Notes: generated by a model not told the origin, from the letters alone. DNA of 64,000 nt from Anaerolineae bacterium (GCA_019912965.1 JAIOHM010000080.1:1-64000); one strand, 5' to 3'. Numbered from the stretch's first letter, positions 16,531-25,220 are shown. Program-made: numbers and translations.

Positions 16531-16950
16531 TTATTCGACGCCGCTTACATCTACGACGTGAATTTGCTGTGTGTTTTTGCGGGGCAGATCAATCTGCAAA
16601 AATCCGGCATCATAGTTGGCCGTCACCAGATCACGCTCTATCGGCGATGGCAGCGATAGCTCAATGCGAAATTCCCCATAACCGATTTCAACCTGATGAT
16701 AGGCCGGATTGATATGCTGCGGCTTTTCGCGTGTGCCACTGATGACCAAATGGCGGTCAAGCAGGCTAATGTTCAAATCACTGGCGCGCATTCCGGCAAT
16801 TTCTACCCGAACCAGAATTTTTTCGGCCAGCTCAATGACATCCATAGGTGGACTAAAGGTAAGGTTAGATTGACGTACCATAATTACCCACTGCTGATCC
16901 GTAGTCTGTGTTTCACGAAGCGAGTCCCGGTTGCTATCTTTTCGCTGCAT
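16531..16950 (-). CDS. Hsp20/alpha-crystallin small heat-shock protein
   Basis: A 139-residue small heat-shock chaperone that holds unfolded proteins without ATP. The alpha-crystallin core runs from about residue 33 (PPMDVIELAEKILVRVEIAGM) to the end of the fold (GFLQIDLPRK). The usual dimer-forming loop and the hydrophobic C-terminal I-x-I type tail (IHVVDV) are present. GGGGG stands just before the ATG at 16950; a second in-frame ATG at 16881 is possible. It is the first gene of the hsp20-lon operon. Confidence 0.92.
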   Translation of the reverse strand: MQRKDSNRDSLRETQTTDQQWVIMVRQSNLTFSPPMDVIELAEKILVRVEIAGMRASDLNISLLDRHLVISGTREKPQHINPAYHQVEIGYGEFRIELSLPSPIERDLVTANYDAGFLQIDLPRKNTQQIHVVDVSGVE

Positions 16951-17034
16951 AGAACCCCCAAGAAGGCAACTTCCCGGCGATGAGATGGATAGTATGGAAT
17001 TCAGATGAAACCTGATGCTGCCAGCTTACTGCTG

Positions 17035-17065
17035 ATCTATAAAAACGCCATTAGAGTTTATAGAT
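17035..17065. promoter_or_regulatory. 9-bp perfect inverted repeat between hsp20-lon and the cyclic-nucleotide-binding gene
   Basis: ATCTATAAA, a 13-base spacer, then TTTATAGAT. The arms are exact complements. It stands between two divergent transcription units and both arms look like -10 elements (TATAAA, TATAGA). It does not match CIRCE or a Crp TGTGA box. A heat-shock or other repressor operator is a reasonable inference. Confidence 0.45.
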
Positions 17066-17159
17066 GAATTGTATCAGAAAGTTGGTGATGTTTGGTGGTG
17101 TGCGCCTACCCAAACTCTACGGTACAATCAAAATGAGCAAGCAGAGGAAGGTGTCGATT

Positions 17160-17606
17160 ATGGAACTGGTGCAAATTATGCGGGGTGTTGATCTGTTTCA
17201 CGGGTTAAACGCGGAACAGTTACAGCGCCTCATGACCATCAGTAAACGGGAAGATTATCAGGCCGATCAGGTCATTTTCAGCCAGGGCAATCAGGGTGAC
17301 AAAATGTACATCATCACTGACGGTCAGGTTGAAATCCGCTTCAGCGATGCCAGCGGCGATCATGCTGTGCTTTACCTGGGAACTGGACAGGTTTTTGGTG
17401 AAATGGCATTGCTCGATCAGGGCAAACGCTCCGCCACAGTGATTGCAGTTCAGGATGGCACGGTTGTTTACGCCATTGACCGCCAGGATTTTGTTGCCTT
17501 ATGTCAGGAAGACACAGGCATCGGCTATATCATGATGTTAAACATGGCGATGGATCTTAGCTTCAAACTTCGTCACAAAAATCTCGATCCTTCAGCCGGA
17601 CTCTAG
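17160..17606 (+). CDS. Cyclic-nucleotide-binding domain protein
   Basis: A 148-residue single cNMP-binding (CAP_ED) domain. Residues such as QVIFSQGNQGDKMYIITDGQ, the phosphate-binding cassette region GQVFGEMALLDQGKRSATV, and the closing helix VYAIDRQDF are all typical; the RSAT arginine is conserved. There is no DNA-binding domain, so it is not a Crp regulator by itself. The start at 17160 is chosen because AGGAAG lies nine bases upstream; a 32-residue extension with no conserved content is also open. The 80-aa gene at 17625 follows 18 bases later, so they form a pair. Confidence 0.88.
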   Translation: MELVQIMRGVDLFHGLNAEQLQRLMTISKREDYQADQVIFSQGNQGDKMYIITDGQVEIRFSDASGDHAVLYLGTGQVFGEMALLDQGKRSATVIAVQDGTVVYAIDRQDFVALCQEDTGIGYIMMLNMAMDLSFKLRHKNLDPSAGL

Positions 17607-17624
17607 TCAAAGAAGGAGCGCGCC

Positions 17625-17867
17625 ATGATCTACAAAGTCAGCTATGTAGTCGTTGGGGGCGAATACCCCGGCGGCATTAAGAACGAAAACGAAAAACCAG
17701 AAATTGGTGATCTCGTGCAGATCGGACGGGTGAAATTTCAGGTGACTGAAGTTCACGAAATTATCCCGCCGCGCGATGATTTTCAATTCCTGCACGCCAC
17801 TATTAAGCCGTTGGAAGAAACCCAAAAGACCGAGCCAACCAAACAAGGGCAAAAAGGAACACCTTAG
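17625..17867 (+). CDS. Small hypothetical protein (80 aa)
   Basis: An 80-residue protein with a strong Shine-Dalgarno (AGAAGGAG) seven bases before its ATG. The sequence is a compact beta-rich core (YKVSYVVVGGEYPGGI, KFQVTEVHEI) with a charged, Lys/Thr-rich tail. No family is recognised. It follows the cyclic-nucleotide-binding protein by 18 bases and its stop is 7 bases from the stop of the convergent MBL hydrolase. It is probably made with the cNMP protein. Confidence 0.7.
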   Translation: MIYKVSYVVVGGEYPGGIKNENEKPEIGDLVQIGRVKFQVTEVHEIIPPRDDFQFLHATIKPLEETQKTEPTKQGQKGTP

Positions 17868-17874
17868 CCTTTAG

Positions 17875-18630
17875 CTAAAATTCGTAGATGTCATAGTCCT
17901 GACACAGCGTAATCGGCCCGTTATAGGTTTCTTTAGCTTGCCCAACCAGCGGTGATGGGTCGGTATTCCATACCCAGTAGTGAATGAGATACAGCGACTT
18001 CGCACCGACTTTGGTGGCCGTTTCACCAGCCTGTCGTGCACTGCTGTGACCGAAGCCTTCGCCAGCGGATTCATGGATGAGCAAATCCGCATCCTTGCAC
18101 ATTTCATAGAGTGAGGGGGTCGGCTGCGTATCGCAAGTGTAAGCTAATATCTTGCCCGTTTTTTTGTTTTCTATCCGCAAGCCAACCGTCGGTATGAAGT
18201 GCTGTACAGGCCAAGCCGCGATTTTGAAATCCTCATTCTCGAATACTGGCGCATTCCAACGTTCGCTGACACGGTGGAAGGTTACCGGAAAAAAGTCCGG
18301 CCACTCCTGCCACGAAAAACTCACCATCATATCTTCCATGCGGTTCATGCAGTGATGCAACCCATAAAACCGTAAGGGCGCCTGACGCCCCAACTGCCAC
18401 ATATGCATCAGCATGTTTGGAACACCGCTGACATGATCCGGGTGAAAATGCGTCAAAACCACATCTTGCAATGCCTCGTCGTCAATCCCCTCGAACTGGA
18501 ATTTACCCATCGGGTTCGAGCCACAGTCCACCAGCACCGGGCCATGATCGCCAATCAGAACAAAATGGGTGTTCTCGTGGTTCGCATCGGAGACCGCTGC
18601 CGCCGTGCCGAGAATGAGAATTCGAGCCAT
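17875..18630 (-). CDS. Metallo-beta-lactamase fold hydrolase (RNase Z/phosphodiesterase-like)
   Basis: A 251-residue MBL-fold metalloenzyme. The dinuclear metal motif HxHxDH is THFHPDH near residue 63. A further histidine-containing segment (HESAGEGFGHSSARQ) and the final HYWVW histidine supply the usual remaining ligands. The CDTQPTPSLYEMCKDADLLIHE segment is like that of tRNase Z and related phosphodiesterases. It lacks a long exosite arm, so the tRNA-processing role is not certain. It is cytoplasmic, transcribed alone and convergent with the 80-aa gene. Confidence 0.85.
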   Translation of the reverse strand: MARILILGTAAAVSDANHENTHFVLIGDHGPVLVDCGSNPMGKFQFEGIDDEALQDVVLTHFHPDHVSGVPNMLMHMWQLGRQAPLRFYGLHHCMNRMEDMMVSFSWQEWPDFFPVTFHRVSERWNAPVFENEDFKIAAWPVQHFIPTVGLRIENKKTGKILAYTCDTQPTPSLYEMCKDADLLIHESAGEGFGHSSARQAGETATKVGAKSLYLIHYWVWNTDPSPLVGQAKETYNGPITLCQDYDIYEF

Positions 18631-18697
18631 GAAATCGCCTCAAAATAATTGAACATTTGCATAGGCCGGATTGAAAACCGGACTTACAAATAGCAAA

Positions 18698-18739
18698 CAA
18701 AAAAACGCACATCTACCCATAGTATACGCAGATGCGCGT
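18698..18739 (-). terminator. Terminator of the ABC transporter operon
   Basis: On the minus strand ACGCGCATCT and AGATGTGCGT pair (one G-T) around a loop and are followed by TTTTTTTG. It lies about 30 bases after the permease stop. Confidence 0.75.
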
Positions 18740-18767
18740 TTTGTGCAGTTCTTCAGGTAAGTTTTTC

Positions 18768-20294
18768 TTAACCGCCGCCGAGAATGCCCACCACTACGCC
18801 GGGCGTAATGAACGACTCGATGAAGGCCGCCAGCAGCAAACCTGGAATCACCAGCCCAAGCGCGATCTTGATGGTATCGCCAAGCGTAACTGTCCAAGCG
18901 TGACCGACCGTTATGCCTTTCGGGGGCTTCGTCACCACTGCGCCCAACTTCAGGGAAGCGGCTGTCGCCAACACAATCACCGGAATTTCGACGATTCCAT
19001 GTGTAAACACTGCCGCGAACAGAAATGCCGGATTGTAACCTGCGATAAATACCTGACTGAAAATGTAGCCCAAAATCAGGTAGACAGCAGGGGTTAATAC
19101 CAACGAGGCTGCACCGAACGTAATCATCGCCAGCAGCATGGCCGCCAGCAAAATACGTCCATTTTGCCACACAACAAATAACAGACTGGCTGTTTGGGTT
19201 GGCAGGTTTGTGTATTGTCCAATGAAACCAGCCGCATCGGTCATTGGAGCATCTTTCGGCAGGTTAAGCTGCCAATCCGGGAGTTGCCCAATGATAATAC
19301 CGCCAACAAACGCCAACAGGAATACACCGATGGTAATCCATGCCGCCGGGCCGAGTCGCCGTACTGCGCCTGATACCCCATAACGATACCACTCAAACAG
19401 ATTGCGGGCAGGTGTGCCTTTATCATCCACCGCGCGGATGTAACGCCAGATTTTGCCGAACATCCCTTTCAGGTTTAGCTGGTCAATGGTGCGACCCAGC
19501 AGTTCCTCACGGTTGAAGATGCTGTTGCCGACGCGCAGCAGCAGCACTACAGTTGCAATCATACCGATGATGATCGCCCATAACGCGCCAATCCCATTTG
19601 GCGACTCAGCATCCGGTGCAAGAAACATCACCACACTTTCAGCCTGAATCAGCAGAGTCATAGGGATAATGATAAAACTGGCGAGCAAGTTGGCAGAACG
19701 GGTGCTCGTCGCCTGACTGCTGACTACTACTGCACCAGTGACCATCACCAAAGCCTGTACAGTCGTCAGGGTAACGATTTGTACCACCAGCATGGGTTGT
19801 GGCCGCCAGCCTATATCCCCTAGTACCAAACTGCTTAAATACACCGCCATACCGCCAAAACTGGAAACCAGCGGCGGAATCATGGCCGCCAGTGTTTTGC
19901 CAATGTACAGTTCGGTGTTGGTTAGCGGGGTACTCAGCAGCGGTTCAAGGCTGCGACGTTCTTTTTCCCCAACGAAAGTCTCCAGCGCGATGACCAGCGA
20001 GATTGAGATCGGGAAAAATCCGACGATCATCAACAGAAACGGAATCGTGCGCTCCCCAATGATTTCCGCACCATAACCAGCAACAAAGTCTGAAAAGCGC
20101 CCTGCCACGAACTGTGCCAGATACGGGAACAGGAACGTCAGAGTCACAATCGGCCCGATGATGCGCCAGTCGCGGAAACTGTCGCGCACTTCACGGCGAG
20201 TGATGATGAGCGCGTTGCTCATTGTTCGCCGGATACTCGGTTGTGGAGCAGCGATTGGGGCAGACGAATTGAATGGTTTAGCGGTTGTGGTCAT
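18768..20294 (-). CDS. ABC-2-type permease fused to a SpoIIM-like domain
   Basis: A 508-residue membrane protein. Residues ~25-290 form an ABC-2 permease resembling NatB (ITRREVRDSFRDWR, the FVGEKERRSLEPLLSTP signature and several TM helices). Residues ~310-508 resemble SpoIIM/DUF95 (TFGAASLVLTPAVYLILG, FTHGIVEIPVIVLA). A protein of this kind would export or move a substrate with the ATPase encoded just upstream. The fused SpoIIM part has no established job outside sporulation, and there are no sporulation genes here. It begins 17 bases inside the upstream ATPase gene, so the two are translationally coupled. Confidence 0.88.
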   Translation of the reverse strand: MTTTAKPFNSSAPIAAPQPSIRRTMSNALIITRREVRDSFRDWRIIGPIVTLTFLFPYLAQFVAGRFSDFVAGYGAEIIGERTIPFLLMIVGFFPISISLVIALETFVGEKERRSLEPLLSTPLTNTELYIGKTLAAMIPPLVSSFGGMAVYLSSLVLGDIGWRPQPMLVVQIVTLTTVQALVMVTGAVVVSSQATSTRSANLLASFIIIPMTLLIQAESVVMFLAPDAESPNGIGALWAIIIGMIATVVLLLRVGNSIFNREELLGRTIDQLNLKGMFGKIWRYIRAVDDKGTPARNLFEWYRYGVSGAVRRLGPAAWITIGVFLLAFVGGIIIGQLPDWQLNLPKDAPMTDAAGFIGQYTNLPTQTASLLFVVWQNGRILLAAMLLAMITFGAASLVLTPAVYLILGYIFSQVFIAGYNPAFLFAAVFTHGIVEIPVIVLATAASLKLGAVVTKPPKGITVGHAWTVTLGDTIKIALGLVIPGLLLAAFIESFITPGVVVGILGGG

Positions 20295-21216
20295 TTAGCC
20301 CCTCATCTTCCTTCACCACTTGCAGGTAAATATCTTCCAGCGAACGCGTAACCGGCGCGAGTGTTACCACATCAACGCCCAACCCGGCGATACGCCGCAG
20401 CAGGGCGGGATTGGTGTGATTCGGGTCGGCAACACGATAGCGGAGCCAGTTCATCCCGGCTTCTTCCACCGTCACCATGTCGCCAATATCCTTTGCCAGT
20501 CCGTTCAACACACCGTTGACGCGCAGTTCCATAACAGGTTCGCCCACAAACTGCCGTGCCAGTTCGTCAAATGTGCCGCCTGCTACAATCCGACCGGAGC
20601 GAATGATGGCAATTTTATTGGCAAGCTGCTGTGCCTCGGTCAAATTGTGGGTAGTGATGAGGAAAGTGCGTTCGTCGCGCTGCAATTCGATGATGGCGTC
20701 GCGCACCTGTTTGGCGCTGAGGGGATCCATTGCAGAAGTTGGCTCATCCAACAGCAGCACAGGTGGGTTATGCAGCATCGCCCGCACCAATGCCAGTTTT
20801 TGCTTCATACCTTTGGAGTATTCGCCCAACCGCTTGTCCAACGCAAACATCAGGCCGAAGCGTTCCATCAGTGCCAGCGACCGCTTTTTGGTTTCGGCTG
20901 TTCCCAGATGGTAAACACGACCGAAAAAATCCAGATACTCAATCGCTTTCATGCGCTCATACAGGCCATGCTGTTCGGTCAGCACACCGACTTTGCCGCG
21001 TACCTGCTCTGGCGCTTCTGCTACATCATAACCACTCACCCGCGCCCAACCAGACGTTGGCGCGAGGATGGATGTCAACATTCGGACGGTGGTGGTTTTG
21101 CCCGCGCCATTCGGCCCCAACAGCGCCAAAACGCTGCCTGCCGGGATGTTCAGCGAGACTTTATCCACCGCCACGAATCCGTCGAAGACTTTCGTCAGCT
21201 CATGCGATTCGATCAT
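20278..21216 (-). CDS. ABC transporter ATP-binding protein (NatA-like)
   Basis: About 312 residues, the nucleotide-binding subunit of an ABC exporter. Walker A is GPNGAGKTTT, the Q-loop segment is VLTEQHGLYERM, the signature motif appears as EYSKGMKQKLALVRA, and Walker B is VLLLDEPTSAMDP with the H-loop in LITTHN. The C-terminal ~95 residues are the extra domain often found in NatA/DrrA-type subunits. I place the start at the second ATG (21216), giving the usual MIESHELTKVF N-terminus; a 14-residue extension to 21258 is possible. It is the first gene of the two-gene transporter operon. Confidence 0.93.
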   Translation of the reverse strand: MIESHELTKVFDGFVAVDKVSLNIPAGSVLALLGPNGAGKTTTVRMLTSILAPTSGWARVSGYDVAEAPEQVRGKVGVLTEQHGLYERMKAIEYLDFFGRVYHLGTAETKKRSLALMERFGLMFALDKRLGEYSKGMKQKLALVRAMLHNPPVLLLDEPTSAMDPLSAKQVRDAIIELQRDERTFLITTHNLTEAQQLANKIAIIRSGRIVAGGTFDELARQFVGEPVMELRVNGVLNGLAKDIGDMVTVEEAGMNWLRYRVADPNHTNPALLRRIAGLGVDVVTLAPVTRSLEDIYLQVVKEDEGLNDHNR

Positions 21217-21280
21217 AGAAATGAAAACCTGCGAGAATAATGGGATGATAGTTCCCATTGTATGCGAGTTGATACGCCTT

Positions 21281-21302
21281 TACCCCCCGACTCTAGGGGG
21301 TA
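21281..21302. other. GC hairpin in the spacer upstream of 21466
   Basis: TACCCCC and GGGGGTA form a 7-bp palindrome with an 8-base loop between the divergent ABC and multispanning-protein genes. It lacks a T-run. The remainder of the spacer (21303-21465) is AT-rich with no other motif I can support. Confidence 0.3.
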
Positions 21303-21465
21303 TGTTGCACATTTCATTATCGCACGGCGTCAAACAGAGGTGTCTTAAGGTTATCTGAGAAGTCATATCCTTGGAAACAATACGCGCAACACAATTTAGT
21401 TGACCAATATTAAATTTTGTGATAAAGTAAATTTAATCAAATATGTAATTTGAGGAGGAATTCAA

Positions 21466-23385
21466 ATGACTCCCCTGGCTAGAGACCCATTACATGAGTC
21501 AGGGCCAACCGAGACACCGCGAAAGTATCCACCGCTTTACAATGCCCTCGTCACAGTCGTTGCTTTGCTCACTATTATTCTTCTCGTTTTTGAAATTACC
21601 ACTGTACCTGATTACACGATTTTACCCATTTTGTCTTTATGCGGCGCGGTCATTCTAGCGCTTATTTACCGAATCGTCGCCGCAACTCAAACAATAGCCA
21701 GTCGCAACCTATCTCCATCTGGAACCAATGAGAATTTTGCACCTCAGACAGAATCCATCGACTCGAAATTGTTTCGCTTCAGTGTTGCTGGATTGGCTGT
21801 AGGATTAGGAGGATTTGGACTGGCGCTAATTCTAGCCAAATACAGCCTGCTGGATGATTTTCTGCTGATTTTTCCGCTCACTGCCTTTTTTCCATTTTCC
21901 TATTTAGCTTACATCGCTTTCCAGCGGGATTTACGCATCAAACGTCTTAAACTGGATTTTGATCTTCTTGGTCTGAAATGGGATGAAGGACTGGCACAGC
22001 AATCACAGGGATTCTGGAACTTTGCCCTGCACATTATCCTCGCCATGATGATTACGATAATGGGGCTATCACTTTTCGCAGCGAATGGTGAAGACTTTTC
22101 GATAAGCACCGTACTCGGCACTTTGACGATTAACGAGGCAACGCTAAAGGCACTCCAGTACGGATTCATCGGTTCATATCTATTTGCTGTACAGTTGGTC
22201 TATCGTCGATACACCACTTACGATCTGCACCCGACGGTCTATATGTACAGCGCATTGACCATGCTGGCAGGATTAATCTTTAACTATGTTGCTTTTGAGG
22301 GCATTCATTCATTAGTCGGTTCCAACGCAGCACAAGAAACCGGCTTAGGCCCGGGACTAGAAGCCATTTTAGCGTTTGCATTAGGTTTCTTTCCCTTGCT
22401 GGCAATTCAATGGATGGGACGGATTGTCACAAATGTACTTGGTACCAGAAGCTCGCGTTCAGACGAATTGCCGCTGAGTCTGCTGGACGGAATCAGCACT
22501 TTGCATGAGACCCGCCTCCGTGATCACGGTATCGATAACCTTCAAAACCTTGCTGCTGTTGACCTGCCATTCCTACTGATTAACAGCACCTTTAACACGC
22601 AGGAAGTATTGGATTGGGTTGACCAAGCCTGTTTGTATCTCCATCTTGAACAAGGAGAAATTCAGAACTTTCGTCAGGCGCGCATCCGAACGATTTCTGA
22701 TTTTCGGGAGATATGGAAACCTTTCTATCAGCTTAAACCGACTGCCAATGATGATACTGTGACCAAAGCCCGAACCGATAAAGCCAAACTTCTCGGCACC
22801 AATGTGACACCAGAACAACTTGATCTTCTATACCAAGCCACGAACAGCGGCCCGAATTTACATTACATCATTCATTACTGGAAGAATGCGGATTTCAGGA
22901 GACGAATCGACTATCTAAATGACGTATCTAACCAGTTCAGCCCACAATTGTGTAATGCTCTGGCGTTGACATTCCTGGCAGGACGGTATGATTCACCTGA
23001 TCCTGTTATCGGCGAAGAAGTAATCAAGAATCTGGGGTTAATTTGGAATGAAATCGATCATTATCCAATCAAGGATGAGGAGAAGATTCCTTCCAAATAC
23101 AGCCTGGCGAAAGCAGGTTTGGCAGCACTTAAGCAGTGGCAGGCACATAATCCAAATAAAACAGTGGATAGCAAAACAGCAGTTGATGAAGACAAGATTC
23201 GGCTGCTGAAAGAGGCCTTAGGAAATGCCGAGGTTGCCCTTAAATCACATGATGAGGTTAGGGAAACTATTCTTCAGTTAATCGACAACTTGTCAGGTGA
23301 AATCAATCCGCCCCCTGTAATCCAGAACTGGGGCATACAGGAAGCCAAACCAGAGGCAATCAAGGAAACAGATATAGAGGAATAA
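21466..23385 (+). CDS. Multispanning membrane protein with cytosolic HhH-like domain
   Basis: A 639-residue protein with about eight hydrophobic segments (approximately residues 25-44, 50-70, 103-124, 130-152, 185-205, 228-246, 258-280, 298-316). A soluble C-terminal half follows. Residues ~340-400 (LHETRLRDHGIDNLQNLA, then VLDWVDQACLYLHL) look like a helix-hairpin-helix/SAM-like module of the kind that occurs in regulatory proteins. No catalytic motif is recognised. AGGAGG stands seven bases before the ATG. Base composition looks lower in GC than its neighbours, which suggests acquired DNA. It is a single gene bounded by a bidirectional terminator. Confidence 0.72.
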   Translation: MTPLARDPLHESGPTETPRKYPPLYNALVTVVALLTIILLVFEITTVPDYTILPILSLCGAVILALIYRIVAATQTIASRNLSPSGTNENFAPQTESIDSKLFRFSVAGLAVGLGGFGLALILAKYSLLDDFLLIFPLTAFFPFSYLAYIAFQRDLRIKRLKLDFDLLGLKWDEGLAQQSQGFWNFALHIILAMMITIMGLSLFAANGEDFSISTVLGTLTINEATLKALQYGFIGSYLFAVQLVYRRYTTYDLHPTVYMYSALTMLAGLIFNYVAFEGIHSLVGSNAAQETGLGPGLEAILAFALGFFPLLAIQWMGRIVTNVLGTRSSRSDELPLSLLDGISTLHETRLRDHGIDNLQNLAAVDLPFLLINSTFNTQEVLDWVDQACLYLHLEQGEIQNFRQARIRTISDFREIWKPFYQLKPTANDDTVTKARTDKAKLLGTNVTPEQLDLLYQATNSGPNLHYIIHYWKNADFRRRIDYLNDVSNQFSPQLCNALALTFLAGRYDSPDPVIGEEVIKNLGLIWNEIDHYPIKDEEKIPSKYSLAKAGLAALKQWQAHNPNKTVDSKTAVDEDKIRLLKEALGNAEVALKSHDEVRETILQLIDNLSGEINPPPVIQNWGIQEAKPEAIKETDIEE

Positions 23386-23410
23386 TCTGGTAAATTGTAG
23401 TTAGCAGAAA

Positions 23411-23440
23411 AAAGCCACCCCATTGTGAGGTGGCCTTATT
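23411..23440. terminator. Bidirectional terminator between 21466-23385 and lgt
   Basis: GCCACC and GGTGGC (23414-23434) with a 9-base loop, flanked by AAAAAA on one side and TTATTTT on the other. It can end both the + gene and the convergent - lgt transcript. Confidence 0.8.
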
Positions 23441-23457
23441 TTATGAGTTTATAAGGC

Positions 23458-24357
23458 TCAACCAGCCTGCTGCTGCGGCTGTTGGGTTGGCACTGTACCG
23501 GCGCGGTGACGGTACAGGAAGTACACAATCGACCCCACGAACCCGATCACACAAATCACCTGTGACCAGTTGATGCCGCCCACTTCGGTTATATCTACCC
23601 GCAGAAATTCCAGCAGGAAGCGAATCACCGCATACTGTGCGATGTAGAGCAAGAAAACATCACCTGGTATCAGACGGCTGCGGTAGCGCAGGAATATATT
23701 TAGCAAGATGATGAACGCCAAAATACTCCACAGCGATTCGTACAGGAATAAGGGGTGAAACAATGTACTTGCTACCGGGTAATCAATTGTGCTGCTGAAA
23801 CTGCCAACACGATGTGCCGAGTCAATGGTGATGCCCCAGGGCAGTGTCGTGATTGTCCCGTAAAGTTCCTGATTGACGAAGTTTGCCCAACGACCAATCG
23901 CCTGTCCGAGTGGTAGAGCCACAGCAGCAATATCAATCCATTGACCAACGGGCAGTTTATTGCGCCGCATATACAGATATGCACCCAGGAAACCACCCAA
24001 CACCGCGCCAAAAATGCTCAGACCGCCGCTCCAGATGGCAATCGCACCATTTTGCAGATCAAAAAAATTACTCAAAAACCAGGCGGTATCGCGGCAAATA
24101 TCGGTGGTAGCGGCTGTCGCGCAGCCCGCTGTGATCGAAATCGGTGGGAAGAACACAAACCACAAGCGTGCCAGCAAAATACCGGGAATAATCGCCCAGG
24201 TCAGTGCGCCCCAGATATGCTCCGGGTCTTTGCCATCGCGCCGCGCCAACCGCGCCGCCACGAAAGCCGCTACCAGCATAGCGAAAACAATAATCAATCC
24301 GTAGTAGCGGATTTGGAGCTGGTCAAACAGCCGAATGCCCTCTTGCTCAAAACTCAT
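23458..24357 (-). CDS. lgt: Prolipoprotein diacylglyceryl transferase
   Basis: A 299-residue integral membrane enzyme that transfers diacylglycerol from phosphatidylglycerol to the lipobox cysteine of prelipoproteins. The Lgt signature GRWANFVNQELYG is present (Trp-Ala in place of the more usual Arg-Gly-Asn variants), as is IRYYGLIIVF at the N-terminal helix and the conserved PWGI/HPLFLYES segments. GAGAGG precedes the ATG. It follows the CDP-alcohol phosphatidyltransferase by 19 bases, which makes sense since phosphatidylglycerol is the lipid donor. Lipoproteins with LAAC and LTGC lipoboxes occur in this window. Confidence 0.95.
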   Translation of the reverse strand: MSFEQEGIRLFDQLQIRYYGLIIVFAMLVAAFVAARLARRDGKDPEHIWGALTWAIIPGILLARLWFVFFPPISITAGCATAATTDICRDTAWFLSNFFDLQNGAIAIWSGGLSIFGAVLGGFLGAYLYMRRNKLPVGQWIDIAAVALPLGQAIGRWANFVNQELYGTITTLPWGITIDSAHRVGSFSSTIDYPVASTLFHPLFLYESLWSILAFIILLNIFLRYRSRLIPGDVFLLYIAQYAVIRFLLEFLRVDITEVGGINWSQVICVIGFVGSIVYFLYRHRAGTVPTQQPQQQAG

Positions 24358-24376
24358 GATGAAAAATGCCTCTCAA

Positions 24377-24988
24377 TTACGTATTTCTATAGACGTACCA
24401 CATACGCTGAAGCGCCGTAATGTTCGTGCCAACCGCCAACACCCATAATCCGGGTGTCATCAGCAGCGGCACCAGCAGCACGGCCACAATGATAATGACG
24501 CGCACAAAACGATCAAAAAGCCCAACTTTCACCGAAAGTCCAGCTTCCCCCGCCCGTGCCCGTACATAACTGACTGCGAAACCACCCGTTAGGGCGGCAA
24601 GCGCCAGCAGCATGAGGTCGAACTGATTCTGAACAGCGAAATAATAACTCAAACCGCCAAAAATTAAAGCGTCGGCATAGCGATCCAAAGTGGAATCCAA
24701 AATGCCACCGAAATTATCCTTGCGTCCCATCGCCCGTGCCACCGCACCATCTACCGCATCCAGTGGCAGACCCAGAACCAGCACAATACCACCTAACTGG
24801 AACTGTCCCTGCCCGATGATGACCGCTGCGATGAATACCACCACAAAACCAGCCACAGTCACCATATCCGGGTGAATGCCCCATCTATGCAGGGTTAGCC
24901 CAATTGTGTTCATTGAGGAGCGGATTTGTCCGCGTACCCATTCGGTCAGTACAAAAGATCGGTTGGTCATAGTTTTTTCAGGTTGCAT
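24377..24988 (-). CDS. CDP-alcohol phosphatidyltransferase
   Basis: A 203-residue membrane enzyme of the PgsA/PssA family. The catalytic motif DG-x2-AR-x8-G-x3-D-x3-D is intact in DGAVARAMGRKDNFG followed by ILDSTLD. Hydrophobic helices follow it. The family condenses CDP-diacylglycerol with glycerol-3-phosphate, inositol phosphate or serine; which of these is not clear. Being followed by lgt favours glycerophospholipid synthesis. AGGGAGGA is placed nine bases before the ATG. It is the first gene of the two-gene lipid operon. Confidence 0.92.
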   Translation of the reverse strand: MQPEKTMTNRSFVLTEWVRGQIRSSMNTIGLTLHRWGIHPDMVTVAGFVVVFIAAVIIGQGQFQLGGIVLVLGLPLDAVDGAVARAMGRKDNFGGILDSTLDRYADALIFGGLSYYFAVQNQFDLMLLALAALTGGFAVSYVRARAGEAGLSVKVGLFDRFVRVIIIVAVLLVPLLMTPGLWVLAVGTNITALQRMWYVYRNT

Positions 24989-25107
24989 CGCTATCCGTCC
25001 TCCCTAGCATAGACGGGAAAGTGTTAAAAATCTGTACTCGGTTTCTAAAGAGATATAACCCCGCACTTGTTATTTAGGGGCTTTTCCATTAGACTTTGGT
25101 TTATGTC

Positions 25108-25181
25108 CGGGGCGTAGCGCAGTCTGGTAGCGTGCTTCGTTCGGGTCGAAGAGGTCGTGGGTTCGAATCCCGCCGCCCCGA
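25108..25181 (+). tRNA. tRNA-Pro (anticodon CGG)
   Basis: A complete cloverleaf: acceptor CGGGGCG with CGCCCCG, D-stem GCGC/GCGT with one G-T pair, anticodon stem CTTCG/CGAAG, loop TTCGGGT with anticodon CGG at 25142-25144, T-stem GTGGG/CCCGC with TTCGAAT, discriminator A. It reads codon CCG. CCA is not encoded. A strong terminator follows. Confidence 0.97.
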
Positions 25182-25192
25182 CAATATTGTTG

Positions 25193-25220
25193 CCCACTGT
25201 AACCCGACAGTGGGTTTTTT
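25193..25220 (+). terminator. Terminator of the tRNA-Pro gene
   Basis: CCCACTG and CAGTGGG form a 7-bp stem, loop TAACCCGA, then TTTTTTCTTTT. It begins 11 bases after the tRNA. Confidence 0.85.

Noticed and set aside
16951..17159. CIRCE or Crp-type operator for the heat-shock operon
   Set aside because: Neither TTAGCACTC/GAGTGCTAA nor TGTGA/TCACA is present; only the unrelated 9-bp inverted repeat was kept.
25108..25181. tRNA-Pro as an integration site for a mobile element
   Set aside because: No integrase or repeated tRNA 3' end is found nearby; the nearest recombinase is 18 kb away on the other side of ordinary genes.
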